Positions 50,357 to 58,914 of a stretch of 64,000 nucleotides of DNA are shown piece after piece. The translations under genes and the position numbers were made by a program. Source of the stretch: Nodosilinea sp. P-1105 (GTDB taxonomy: Bacteria > Cyanobacteriota > Cyanobacteriia > Phormidesmidales > Phormidesmidaceae). The DNA is taken from contig NZ_SMDQ01000004.1 of NCBI RefSeq assembly GCF_012911975.1, forward strand, positions 99,956-163,955. The letters are read 5' to 3'. A model generated the notes under the pieces. It did not search any database. It was not told the DNA's origin and saw only the letters and a program-made list of their open reading frames with translations. The stretch's first letter is position 1. Every line of letters begins with the position of its first letter.

Positions 50357-50653
50357 AAGGCTCGGGTAGATGCATCTGCCCTAATTTAAAGCCAAGCTGC
50401 CTTAAATTTCCTTTCAGGAAACTGACATTGAACTGGCATTGAACAGATACTTATTAGCCAAAAACTGATTTTTGAGACCCTAAACTTGCAAAAACTGACA
50501 ACCTACGCCAGAAAGTGTATCGCAGACTACACAAAAGTCTATGGAAGATGGCTGATAAATCGGCTACAAGGTACCGGCTAATTCGTGACCATAGGTTCAA
50601 AGCTCATCTGATGAGGACGAGCAGATTTTTCTGAAAACGTCTGGAGCGATGCC

Positions 50654-50944
50654 ATGACCCTGTTCACTTCTACCACGAACTCTGGGATCCCGACTAATCA
50701 TTCAGCCCAGTCTTTAGCTGACGGTTGGCCTTCGTCTACCATGGTCAGCCACGCTGCTTACATTACATGCGATGTGCTACCGGGTAAAGGGGGGCGGTTG
50801 CACTACCTTTCCACCGAGTGGGGAGCCTATGCCGTAGACAACAGCTTTATTGCAGCGGGTACTCTGGTCAAGCCAATTTTGCGGCAGGGCAACACCTGGT
50901 TAGTGGCCGCCCTCAATCAAACCCCGCCCCAACAAGTCGCTTGA
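50654..50944 (+). CDS. Hypothetical small protein
   Basis: A 96-residue protein starting MTLFTSTTNSGIPTNHSAQS. The C-terminal half (YITCDVLPGKGGRLHYLSTE and GTLVKPILRQGNTWLVAAL) is beta-rich and could be a small barrel. No family is recognised. It precedes a small membrane protein gene by 16 bases on the same strand and may be co-transcribed. ATG at 50654 with GGAGCG nine bases upstream. Confidence 0.6.
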   Translation: MTLFTSTTNSGIPTNHSAQSLADGWPSSTMVSHAAYITCDVLPGKGGRLHYLSTEWGAYAVDNSFIAAGTLVKPILRQGNTWLVAALNQTPPQQVA

Positions 50945-50960
50945 GGGGGAGGTGTAACCG

Positions 50961-51194
50961 ATGAGACGACCCATTTCCCGCTATGACATAGTACTACGAC
51001 TGTTGGGGGCGATCGCTAAAGGCCTGTTTATCGCCATGTTTAGCTGTACCGTGCTGGTCATCGTCGCAGCTCTTTTGGGGGCTGCGGCCCCAGCTTGGGA
51101 GGTATACACCTGGGTTTGGTCAGTCTGCTGGCGCACGGGCCTGATGATTTTGGCGCTGATTGCAGTAGTCACCATGCTGGACAGCTGGCAATGA
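50961..51194 (+). CDS. Small membrane protein with two helices
   Basis: A 77-residue protein with two membrane segments (about 14-38, LGAIAKGLFIAMFSCTVLVIVAALL split by no charge, and about 50-74, WSVCWRTGLMILALIAVVTM). GGAGGTG lies about seven bases before the ATG. Function is unknown; the pair with the upstream 96-residue protein may be a unit. It converges with the TetR gene, with ends 12 bases apart. Confidence 0.65.
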   Translation: MRRPISRYDIVLRLLGAIAKGLFIAMFSCTVLVIVAALLGAAAPAWEVYTWVWSVCWRTGLMILALIAVVTMLDSWQ

Positions 51195-51206
51195 CTGGGG
51201 GAGCGT

Positions 51207-51833
51207 TTACCGCTCGGTGGCTTGATCGCCCTGCTGGGGATGCGATCGCGTCAGCAAATACACCAAGCTATCCACCAGTCGCTCTGGGGCCATTGGCATA
51301 ATCGCCTGACCATGCATAATGCTCTGGGTCATGATAAAGAAGACGGTTGAGCCCAGCAGTACCCGAGCCGCAGCTTCTGGGTCAGGCAACCCCAGCTCTG
51401 AGTGGGCGTTCAGGTAGGCTGTGAGCTGTTCGATCGCCGGTTTGGTTAAATTTTCTACAAACGCCTGGGCCAACTGCGGAAACCGTCCTGACTCTCCAGC
51501 CATCAGGCGCAGAAAGTTTTGGTAGTCCATATCTTGGAGTTCAGTTTCAATCGCATTGGTGGCCAGTCGCCGAATCACCTCGGCGGGTTCCCCTTGCCAA
51601 TTGTGCTGACCCATCACCTGTTGGCACCGGGTTTGGGCCACGTATTTAACCAGGGCCTGAAACAGGCCTTCTTTATCTTGAAAGTAGCTATATACCGTAG
51701 GTTTCGAGACCCCCGCCGTAGCCGCCACCCTATCCATGCTGGTACCGGCATACCCATGTTGCAGGAACTCTTGCATCGCCCCTTGCAAAATTTGTGCGGC
51801 CTTGTCGTTAATTACCGGTGAACTGTGGGGCAC
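51207..51833 (-). CDS. TetR/AcrR family transcriptional regulator
   Basis: A 208-residue repressor. The N-terminal helix-turn-helix (about 10-60) reads AAQILQGAMQEFLQHGYAGTSMDRVAATAG followed by VSKPTVYSYFQDKEGLFQAL, the standard TetR pattern. The C-terminal ligand domain (MDYQNFLRLMAGESGRFPQL ... LLGSTVFFIMTQSIMHG) resembles AcrR C-terminal dimer domains. Its targets are unknown; no efflux pump gene is adjacent. Confidence 0.92.
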   Translation of the reverse strand: MPHSSPVINDKAAQILQGAMQEFLQHGYAGTSMDRVAATAGVSKPTVYSYFQDKEGLFQALVKYVAQTRCQQVMGQHNWQGEPAEVIRRLATNAIETELQDMDYQNFLRLMAGESGRFPQLAQAFVENLTKPAIEQLTAYLNAHSELGLPDPEAAARVLLGSTVFFIMTQSIMHGQAIMPMAPERLVDSLVYLLTRSHPQQGDQATER

Positions 51834-52071
51834 GCGCTGGGGTCTCCTGACAATGGTATTAAATATACTCGCACTCTGCCGCCACGTAGGACTAGGCGAG
51901 CTTGGGGGTGGACAGCGGACAGTAATGGGGGCACTGGCAATACCTTACCAAACCGTTTAGTGTAGGTTTGCCCTGTACTAGTGGTTGTCCATCCCATGGC
52001 CACCGCTAAATCAGATCCTTCCCAGGGTAAAGTGGATTCTGGAAAATGTCCCCCCCAGGGGTAGACCATGC

Positions 52072-52710
52072 TTAGCGCCCTAAATCGTGGAGTTGATGAA
52101 TGGCAGCGGCACATTGGGCCGTCACTCCTTCTAGATCCTGGCGATCGGTCGCCGGGGGCGGTGGAATCGGGGCTCCAATCCGAATTGTCAGGGGCACCGG
52201 CCGAGGGATCCACGAACCTGGCTTGAAAATTTGGTGGCTGCCCCAGAGGCTGACAGGCAACAGCGGTACCTGGGCCTTGGCGGCAATCAAGGCGGCCCCA
52301 ATTTTGGGATCGGGGATGCGCCCATCGGCCGTGCGGGTGCCCTGCAAAAAAATCCCAACGGCCCAGCCTGCATCCAACTGCTTGAGGGCGGCCCGAATAG
52401 CGCTGCGATCGGCACTGCCCCGCTTGACCGGATAGGCTCCATAAAGTTGAATTGCCTGGCGCAGCACCGGCACCCCGAACAACTCTTCCTTGGCCATATA
52501 GGAAACCGGGCGTCGCACCGCCGCCGACAGCAAGGGGGGATCAAAATCGCTGGCATGGTTGGCCACCACCACCAGTCCTCCCGTTTTGGGCACCTGGTCG
52601 GCACCATACACTCGTCCCCGAAAATAGAGCCCCAGCATCGGGCTGACCACCGTCCATTTGAACAGGTGGTACCACAGTAGGTTAATGGGAGGTTCGCGAT
52701 CGCGGCTCAT
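52072..52710 (-). CDS. plsC: 1-acyl-sn-glycerol-3-phosphate acyltransferase-like protein
   Basis: A 212-residue membrane-associated acyltransferase. Block I is VVANHASDFDPPLLSA (catalytic NHxxxxD, about 51-57), followed by GAYPVKRGSADRSAIRAALKQL and FLQGTRTADGRI (block III). The usual FPEGTR reads FLQGTR, so the conserved Glu is replaced by Gln; activity on lysophosphatidic acid is likely but not certain. It lies downstream of fabD on the same strand, which fits phospholipid synthesis. Confidence in the family is high, in the exact substrate moderate. Confidence 0.87.
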   Translation of the reverse strand: MSRDREPPINLLWYHLFKWTVVSPMLGLYFRGRVYGADQVPKTGGLVVVANHASDFDPPLLSAAVRRPVSYMAKEELFGVPVLRQAIQLYGAYPVKRGSADRSAIRAALKQLDAGWAVGIFLQGTRTADGRIPDPKIGAALIAAKAQVPLLPVSLWGSHQIFKPGSWIPRPVPLTIRIGAPIPPPPATDRQDLEGVTAQCAAAIHQLHDLGR

Positions 52711-52756
52711 CTTGGCAATACTATCAAAGGGATATCGATTTAAGGGATATCAACAT

Positions 52757-52788
52757 CCACCTCCCCAGGGCAGGGACAGGGGAGGTGG
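52757..52788. repeat. Hairpin between fabD and plsC
   Basis: CCACCTCCCC (52757-52766) pairs perfectly with GGGGAGGTGG (52779-52788) around a 12-base loop. It directly follows the fabD stop on the minus strand and has no T-run, so it more likely stabilises the mRNA between the genes than terminates. Confidence 0.7.
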
Positions 52789-52790
52789 GC

Positions 52791-53681
52791 TTAATCGACC
52801 AACTGCTGCACCTGGTCCAAGCTGCTCACATTCACCAGGGCCAGATCGCGACAGGTGCGCTTGGCTAATCCCGTCAGCACATTCCCTGGCCCCACTTCCA
52901 TCAGGGTGTCAATCCCTAGCCCGGGCAGGGCCAGGGTAATTTCGCGCCAGCGCACCGAACCGGTCATTTGCTGGACTAGACGCTGTTTGAGTGTGGCCCC
53001 ATCGGTGGCTGGGGTGGGGTCAACGTTTGACAACACCGGGACCTGGGCGGTCCCAAAAGTGACCGGCTCTAGCACGGTCTTAAAGGTATTAGCGGCCTTG
53101 GCCATTAATGGCGAGTGGAAGGCCCCACTGACATTCAGCTTCACAGCCCGCTTGGCCTTAACCGCGCCGAGCACGGCCTCCACGGCCTCTGGAGTCCCGG
53201 AAATGACCACTTGCCCGGGGTTGTTATCGTTGGCCAACACCACCCCCGGCGTGGCCTCAAGCTGAGCTGCCAAATCGTCGGCATCAAACCCCAGCAGGGC
53301 GGCCATCATGCCATCCGAGGCCTGGGCCATTAACTCCGCCCGTTGTTTCACCAGGGCCAGTCCGGTAGTAAAGTCAAATACCCCCGCCGCATAAAGCGCC
53401 ACATACTCGCCTAAACTGTGACCAGCGACCGCCTGGGGCACTAGCCCCTGCTGCTTTAACAGGTCCACCAAAATGCTTTCAATCACGTAGAGACAGGGCT
53501 GGGTGTAGCGCGTGTTAGAAACCTGGTCATTGGGGTCCTTCACCACTTCTAACACGGACCAACCCAGTTCTGCCTCAGCCAGGGCAAAGCGCTCTTGGGC
53601 CTGGGGCAGGGACGCTAAGTCAGCCCCCATACCGATGGCTTGTGAACCCTGTCCGGGAAACACCCACGCTGTGTTTGTCAT
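52791..53681 (-). CDS. fabD: Malonyl-CoA:ACP transacylase
   Basis: FabD loads malonyl onto ACP for fatty acid synthesis. The about 296-residue protein begins MTNTAWVFPGQGSQAIGMG with the GQGSQ oxyanion motif, has the nucleophile Ser in AGHSLGEYVALYA (about 92), the conserved Arg in VKQRAEL, and the catalytic His in NVSGAFHSPLM (about 201). ATG 53681 is preferred to 53699, which adds only MRLGRR. It precedes plsC on the same strand, a functional neighbour. Confidence 0.95.
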   Translation of the reverse strand: MTNTAWVFPGQGSQAIGMGADLASLPQAQERFALAEAELGWSVLEVVKDPNDQVSNTRYTQPCLYVIESILVDLLKQQGLVPQAVAGHSLGEYVALYAAGVFDFTTGLALVKQRAELMAQASDGMMAALLGFDADDLAAQLEATPGVVLANDNNPGQVVISGTPEAVEAVLGAVKAKRAVKLNVSGAFHSPLMAKAANTFKTVLEPVTFGTAQVPVLSNVDPTPATDGATLKQRLVQQMTGSVRWREITLALPGLGIDTLMEVGPGNVLTGLAKRTCRDLALVNVSSLDQVQQLVD

Positions 53682-53785
53682 ACGTCTACCCAACCTCATT
53701 GTCTCCCCAGAGGGAAATGCATCAAAATCCTACTGTCTCACAAAATGTTCGCCGCTAACTTACCATGCCAGATCCCTGCCCCAGC

Positions 53786-53810
53786 AAAAAAGGCGCACTT
53801 CACGTGCGCC
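53786..53810 (-). terminator. Intrinsic terminator for the peroxiredoxin gene
   Basis: On the minus strand, GGCGCAC and GTGCGCC form a 7-bp stem with a 5-base loop, followed by six T (the A-run at 53786-53791). It lies about 130 bases after the peroxiredoxin stop. Confidence 0.85.
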
Positions 53811-53836
53811 CTGGGTGTGGTGAGAAAATGTCAATT

Positions 53837-53888
53837 CCCTGAGCCAGGGGTAGCAGACCAACAGCTGACCACGTCCCCTGGCTCAGGG
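53837..53888. repeat. 14-bp perfect inverted repeat
   Basis: CCCTGAGCCAGGGG (53837-53850) and CCCCTGGCTCAGGG (53875-53888) are perfect inverted copies separated by 24 bases. The structure lies in the 3' untranslated region of the peroxiredoxin gene, between its stop and the terminator. It may protect the mRNA or be a small palindromic element. Confidence 0.85.
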
Positions 53889-53938
53889 AGGTGTGGCCCT
53901 TAAGGGAGCTGCTTAGCGTCTCCCTTGCCGAACCAGCC

Positions 53939-54574
53939 CTACTTGTTGGGCTGGGGGGTCATCCGCAGGTAGGGCTTGATTTCCGTAACCCCTTTGGGAA
54001 ACTTCTTCTTAGCTTCCTCGGTGGGAATGGTCGGTGCCACCACTACATCTTCGCCATCTTTCCAGTCAACCGGGGTGGCTACGCTGTAGTTATCCGTTAA
54101 CTGTAGAGAATCCAGCACCCGCAGAATTTCTGCAAAGTTGCGCCCAGTGCTGGGGGGATAGGTGATGGTCAGCCGCAGTTGCTTCTTGGGGTCAATGATA
54201 AAGACACTGCGCACTGTCACTTTGGCATTGGCCTTGGGGTGAATCATGCCATAGAGGTCAGACACCTTTTTGTCGGCATCGGCGATGATCGGGTAGTTGA
54301 CCGTAGTGCTCTGGGTTTCGTTAATATCGCTAATCCACCCCTGGTGCGACTCAGCGCTGTCAACGCTGAGGGCAATCACCTTAGCGTTACGCTTTTCAAA
54401 TTCGCCCTTGAGCTTAGCCACGCTGCCCAATTCGGTGGTGCAAACGGGGGTGTAGTCAGCCGGGTGGGAAAACAGAACTACCCAGCTGTCGCCAGCCCAA
54501 TCGAAAAAATCAATCTCACCCTCGCTGGTTTGCTGGGTAAAGTTAGGAACCTGATCGCCCAGTTGAAGCGCCAT
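53939..54574 (-). CDS. 1-Cys peroxiredoxin
   Basis: A 211-residue Prx6-type peroxiredoxin that reduces peroxides. The active site is FSHPADYTPVCTTELG (peroxidatic Cys about 45). It also shows ALSVDSAESHQGWI, FIIDPKKQLRLTITYPPSTG and the long C-terminal arm (VDWKDGEDVVVAPTIPTEEA, KKFPKGV) diagnostic of the 1-Cys class. The start at 54574 gives MALQLGDQVPNF and has AAGGAG six bases upstream. It is followed by a 14-bp inverted repeat and a terminator. Confidence 0.94.
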   Translation of the reverse strand: MALQLGDQVPNFTQQTSEGEIDFFDWAGDSWVVLFSHPADYTPVCTTELGSVAKLKGEFEKRNAKVIALSVDSAESHQGWISDINETQSTTVNYPIIADADKKVSDLYGMIHPKANAKVTVRSVFIIDPKKQLRLTITYPPSTGRNFAEILRVLDSLQLTDNYSVATPVDWKDGEDVVVAPTIPTEEAKKKFPKGVTEIKPYLRMTPQPNK

Positions 54575-54705
54575 ATACATCTCCTTGTAGTCTCAACAAA
54601 AGCACCTCAGCAGAATGGGGCAACACATATCGCCCAGCATTAGCTGACGCTAATTGTTATTTTCCCACAAACTCCGGTATTCCGGTCGGAGTTTAGAGGA
54701 TTCTT

Positions 54706-55143
54706 TTAAGCATTGTATCGAAGAATCTGCTCTCGGACCTGGTCGAGCAGGGCGTTGTCGGCGATCAGTTGTTCATCGTAGCTGGATTGCCAGACTGGTT
54801 GGCCCAACTGGTTGCGCCTGAGGTTAATCCGTTTGGCGGCGGCCGCCTTAAAACTAGCAATAAAGGATGAGAGCAACCAGGGCTTTTGATGGGCTAACCC
54901 CTCTGGCTGACGGGTTAAAGCTGGTTGCAAAAAAACAACCCCCCGCAGACCATTGGGGGCTAATGTCCACAGGTCCAGGTCAATGCCCTTGCGGTTTTGG
55001 GCTGAGCGCACCCACTCATCTGCCACAATTTGGCCATAGTCGTTGGGGTAAAAGCAGCCTTGACGATAATCACCGAGCAGGGGCTGCTGCTGCTGCATCG
55101 AAAGCCGAATCAGATAGGCTTTGGCTTCGGGCCTAATAGTCAT
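54706..55143 (-). CDS. Degenerate REP-associated tyrosine transposase (Y1/IS200-like) derivative
   Basis: A 145-residue protein that follows the layout of REP-associated transposases: GDYRQGCFYPND, YGQIVADEWVRSAQNRKGID, the position of the HUH motif in WTLAPNGLRGVVFLQP, SFIASFKAAAAKRINLRR and the catalytic-Tyr region PVWQSSYDEQLIADNALL. The usual PNHxHG is PNGLRG, so both metal-binding His are lost, while the Tyr (SSYDE) remains. It should therefore be inactive as a transposase, or reused as a DNA/RNA-binding protein. The frame is intact. An earlier in-frame start exists at 55194. Confidence 0.7.
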   Translation of the reverse strand: MTIRPEAKAYLIRLSMQQQQPLLGDYRQGCFYPNDYGQIVADEWVRSAQNRKGIDLDLWTLAPNGLRGVVFLQPALTRQPEGLAHQKPWLLSSFIASFKAAAAKRINLRRNQLGQPVWQSSYDEQLIADNALLDQVREQILRYNA

Positions 55144-55270
55144 GGCAGTTAACCCTGAAGCAACGGTAGTCCTGTAGAAGCTGCACACACCCATTAGCGC
55201 TCAATTTGAACATTGCAAGCTAGCTTAGGATGCCCAGCCCTAGAGAAAACCGATCACAACCACCAGGGGG

Positions 55271-57331
55271 TTATCGCGCTTTTTGCCATAGTTTGATGGT
55301 CTTGTCGGCACTGGCGCTAGCCAAGAGTTTGCCGCTGCCATGGATGGCAACGCTGTGCACCGGGTTGATGTGGGCAGACAGGGTCTGCTGTAGGCTACCC
55401 TGCTGCAGTTGCCAAATTCGGAGGGTGCCATCGCTGCTACCGCTGAGCAGGGTTTGACCGTCGGGGAAGAAACTAACCGCATTCACCTCTTGGGTGTGGC
55501 CCCGAAAAACATGCACCAAATCCCCATTGGTCATATTCCAAAGGCGGACGGTGCGATCTTTGCTAGCGCTAGCCAACCAGCGACCATCGGGGCTGATGGC
55601 GACCCGGTTAACCGTGTTGGTATGGCCAGCCAGGACTTTAACAATGGCAGCGGTGTTGATATTCCAAAAATAGATTTTATTATCAAGGCCACCGCTCACT
55701 AGCAGTTGATCTTGCTGGGCTAGGGCCACCGTTTTCACCATGCCCGATGTGCCACCCAGGGTTTTAATTAAATTACCTTTGTCCAGACTCCAGAGTTTCA
55801 GGGTGCCGTCTTCGCTACCACTGGCCAAGATATAACCCTGCCTACCAATGGCCACAGCCGTTACATCGCGCAAATGCCCTGTTAGGGTGTGCAGGGGCGA
55901 CCCTTCTAGCATATTCCATACGCGGACCACCGCATCATCGCCACAGCTGGCAAGCACCTGTCCACCGCTGCTAATGGCCACGTCGTTGACCCCGCGCGCA
56001 TGGCCATGGAGGGAGTAAAGGGTTTGCCCCGTCTGCCAGTTCCATACCCGCACGGTGTCGTCTAGGCTGCCGCTGGCTAATGTCGGCAGGCGGGGATTAA
56101 AGGCTACGGCCATCACCCAAGACTGGTGGCCCGTCAGCTCTTTGACCGACTGCCACCCTGTTGATAGCCCTGGTGACTGGGAGCGTGCCCCCCCCGTAGA
56201 GGACCGTGCTTTACCCTGGGGGTTGCCCGTAGACCGACGCCCTGACGACCGGCTCCCCTGGGAAGGGGTTGGTGGTGAGGCCGGGGGAGCCCCCTGGGGT
56301 GGTTTAGAGGGAGGCGTGCGCGGTGGGGCCGTAGGGGGCAGACTATCCCTGGGGCCACTGATGGGGGGCTGTAAATTGGTAAACAGGCTATCTTGTTTGA
56401 GGCTGGAGGACCAGCCCGGCACTGCCCCTTCCAATTTGGGCAGGCGTTGAAGATCACGGATCACATCCTGGGCGGTTTGGTAGCGATCGCTCACCAGATC
56501 CTGGGTCATGCGGTTCAGCACCTCAGCTAAACCTTCATTGATTGTGCGCCCGGCCTCCTGCAAGTGCTCTTGCCACATCCAGCGACCCTCCAGGGGGCTA
56601 TAGAGGTCTTCGGGCTTACAGCCAGTGAGTAAGTGTAGACAGGTGGCCCCCAGACTATACAAATCACTGGAAGGGTAAGCCTGCCCACTGCGCAATTGCT
56701 CAATCGGCGAATAGCCTTCGGTGCCAATGCGAGTGCCGGCTTCGTAGGCGATCGCCTCGCCAAATTGCTTGGCAACTCCGAAGTCAATCAGCACCGGCTT
56801 TTGGTCCACCTTCTGGCGAATGATATTGGTGGGGGTGATATCCCGATGGATTACCCCTCGGTTGTGGATAAACTGCAGCACCGGCAGCAAGTCCTCCAAC
56901 AACAGCCGCACGGCATTTTCACTGTAGGGGGACTGGCTGTAGAGCTCCTGGTACAGGGTTTGCCCCTGGATCATTTGCTGCACCAGGTAAAGGTATTTTC
57001 CCTGCTCGAAGTAGGCCAAAAGGGTGGGAATTTGCGGGTGTTCTCCCAGTTCGTTTAACCGCAGGGCTTCCTGTTCAAACAGTTGCACCGCCTTGAGGAA
57101 CGACTTGGTCCCCTGGGCTTGGGGGGCAAACTGCTTGATCACACAGCGATTATTGAGGCGGTCGGTGTCGAGGGCGAAATAGGTACGGCCAAATCCGCCG
57201 CGGCCAATCAACTTCACAGGCCGGTAGCGACCCCGTAGCCGTGGCTGTAATGGCTGGCCACAACTGGGACAAGCCGGTGCCTGGGTAGCATGGTTTGGCT
57301 GGGGGCAATGGGGATTAAGGCAGCAAATCAT
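55271..57331 (-). CDS. Serine/threonine kinase with WD40 propeller
   Basis: A 686-residue protein of the common cyanobacterial type. It begins MICCLNPHCPQPN with a zinc-ribbon-like pair (CCLNPHC, CPSCG), then the kinase: RYRPVKLIGRGGFGRTYFAL glycine loop, VIKQF lysine, catalytic HRDITPTN and DFGVAKQFGE. A Pro/Ser-rich linker (about 330-400) leads to seven WD40 repeats (about 400-685) with LASGSLDDTVRVWN-type motifs. ATG 57331 is preferred because it gives the canonical MICC start. The kinase may signal to FHA proteins such as the one at 2 kb; this is inference. Confidence 0.93.
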   Translation of the reverse strand: MICCLNPHCPQPNHATQAPACPSCGQPLQPRLRGRYRPVKLIGRGGFGRTYFALDTDRLNNRCVIKQFAPQAQGTKSFLKAVQLFEQEALRLNELGEHPQIPTLLAYFEQGKYLYLVQQMIQGQTLYQELYSQSPYSENAVRLLLEDLLPVLQFIHNRGVIHRDITPTNIIRQKVDQKPVLIDFGVAKQFGEAIAYEAGTRIGTEGYSPIEQLRSGQAYPSSDLYSLGATCLHLLTGCKPEDLYSPLEGRWMWQEHLQEAGRTINEGLAEVLNRMTQDLVSDRYQTAQDVIRDLQRLPKLEGAVPGWSSSLKQDSLFTNLQPPISGPRDSLPPTAPPRTPPSKPPQGAPPASPPTPSQGSRSSGRRSTGNPQGKARSSTGGARSQSPGLSTGWQSVKELTGHQSWVMAVAFNPRLPTLASGSLDDTVRVWNWQTGQTLYSLHGHARGVNDVAISSGGQVLASCGDDAVVRVWNMLEGSPLHTLTGHLRDVTAVAIGRQGYILASGSEDGTLKLWSLDKGNLIKTLGGTSGMVKTVALAQQDQLLVSGGLDNKIYFWNINTAAIVKVLAGHTNTVNRVAISPDGRWLASASKDRTVRLWNMTNGDLVHVFRGHTQEVNAVSFFPDGQTLLSGSSDGTLRIWQLQQGSLQQTLSAHINPVHSVAIHGSGKLLASASADKTIKLWQKAR

Positions 57332-57691
57332 CACGGCGGTAGACCGAATGCAGGGAACCACGCGGACTGACCGGAGGGCAATCACACCGGGGCAGCGATC
57401 GAAGCAGACACGAACCAGGACCAGGGGCTGAGTCACCTCCTCGGCCTCAGGCCGGTTGTGCTACAAGACAAGGATGCGATCGCCAGTTACCCTTGCCTGA
57501 ACACACAGGTGCTGCCATCGCCTCAGCCCATGCCTTCAGTTTAGGGGACAGGTAGGCAAAAAACTGATTTTGCCACGGGGGCTTTGGTCTGGGTTAGTAG
57601 CATTTCGTAACAATCATGCCCGCAGCCACTCAGGGAAAAAACCTTCTGCGGTATGGTGAGAAACAGTCCTGCTACTACTAGCCTGCCTGCC
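57332..57691. other. Divergent intergenic region, kinase / bciB-like gene
   Basis: About 360 bases that should contain promoters of both divergent genes. A HIP1 site (GCGATCGC) lies near 57476. No coding frame or terminator is apparent, and no NtcA-like box was noticed. Confidence 0.35.
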
Positions 57692-58891
57692 ATGACCCTG
57701 GCTCAGCCACCCCATAAAAAAGCCAAGGCTCTGCGTCCTGGAGCCCCCCGCCCCGCCAAAGAACTCTGTAGCGAGTGCGGGTTTTGCGACACCTATTACA
57801 TCCACTATGTGAAAGAAGCCTGCGCCTTTCTGAATCAGCAGTTTCCCACCCTAGAGCAGCAAACCCACGGCCGCAGCCGCGACCTGGAGCATGATGACGA
57901 CCTGTACTTTGGGGTGCACCAGGATATGGTAGCGGCCCGCAAGCAGCAGCCCATTGACGGGGCTCAGTGGACGGGTATCGTCAGCACCATCGCCATTGCC
58001 ATGCTCACCCAGGGCAAAGTCGAAGGGGTGGTCTGTGTGCAAAATTCAGACCAGGATCGATTTCAGCCCCAGCCGATTCTGGCCACTACCCCCGAAGAAA
58101 TTCTCGCAGCCCGGGTGAATAAGCCCACCCTCTCCCCCAACCTGTCGGTGCTAGAGCAGGTGGAACAATCCGGCATGAAGCGGCTGCTGGTGATTGGGGT
58201 GGGTTGCCAAATTCAGGCCCTACGGGCGGTGGAGGATAAATTAGGCCTGGATCAACTCTATGTGTTAGGCACCCCCTGCGTGGACAATGTCACCCGGGCT
58301 GGGCTCCAGAAATTTTTGGAGACCACCAGCCGTTCCCCCGACACCGTCGTGCACTATGAATTCATGCAAGACTTTCGGGTGCACTTTAAGCATGAAGACG
58401 GCTCCACCGAAACGGTGCCCTTCTTTGGGCTCAAAACTAACCAGCTGAAAGACGTCTTTGCCCCCTCCTGTATGAGCTGCTTTGACTATGTCAATGGCCT
58501 GGCCGATCTGGTCGTGGGCTATATGGGAGCCCCCTTCGGTTGGCAGTGGATTGTCGTCCGTAACGATCGCGGTCAGGAGATGCTCGACCTGGTGATGGAC
58601 CAACTGGATACCCAACCGGTGATGTCCCAGGGCGATCGCCACCAGGCGGTACAGCAGAGCATTCCTGCCTACGATAAAGCGGTCACCCTACCCATGTGGG
58701 CCGCCAAACTGATGGGGGTGGTGATCGAACGGATTGGCCCCAAAGGGCTGGAGTATGCCCGGTTTTCCATTGATTCTCACTTCACCCGCAACTATCTCTA
58801 CGTCAGGCGCAACTTTCCGGAAAAGCTGGCCGCCCATGTGCCAGAGTTTGCGAAGCGAATTGTGGGGCAGTACAAGCTGCCAGACCGCTAG
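57692..58891 (+). CDS. bciB: Ferredoxin-dependent divinyl chlorophyllide a 8-vinyl reductase (BciB/FrhB family)
   Basis: A 399-residue iron-sulfur flavoprotein of the coenzyme F420 hydrogenase beta-subunit family. In cyanobacteria (Synechocystis Slr1923 type) it reduces the 8-vinyl group of divinyl (proto)chlorophyllide in chlorophyll synthesis; plant relatives reduce 7-hydroxymethyl chlorophyll. The cluster Cys lie in ELCSECGFCDTYYIHY (about 34-49), the GVGCQIQAL segment, GTPCVDN and APSCMSCFDYVNGLADLVVG. Start 57692 gives MTLAQPPHKKAKALRPG; 57653 is a possible earlier start. Confidence 0.9.
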   Translation: MTLAQPPHKKAKALRPGAPRPAKELCSECGFCDTYYIHYVKEACAFLNQQFPTLEQQTHGRSRDLEHDDDLYFGVHQDMVAARKQQPIDGAQWTGIVSTIAIAMLTQGKVEGVVCVQNSDQDRFQPQPILATTPEEILAARVNKPTLSPNLSVLEQVEQSGMKRLLVIGVGCQIQALRAVEDKLGLDQLYVLGTPCVDNVTRAGLQKFLETTSRSPDTVVHYEFMQDFRVHFKHEDGSTETVPFFGLKTNQLKDVFAPSCMSCFDYVNGLADLVVGYMGAPFGWQWIVVRNDRGQEMLDLVMDQLDTQPVMSQGDRHQAVQQSIPAYDKAVTLPMWAAKLMGVVIERIGPKGLEYARFSIDSHFTRNYLYVRRNFPEKLAAHVPEFAKRIVGQYKLPDR

Positions 58892-58914
58892 AGCCTTGGT
58901 ACCGCAGGCCGGGC

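Noticed and set aside
54706..55194. Active insertion sequence
   Set aside because: No terminal hairpins or subterminal repeats are evident and the HUH motif is lost, so it is listed as a degenerate derivative only.
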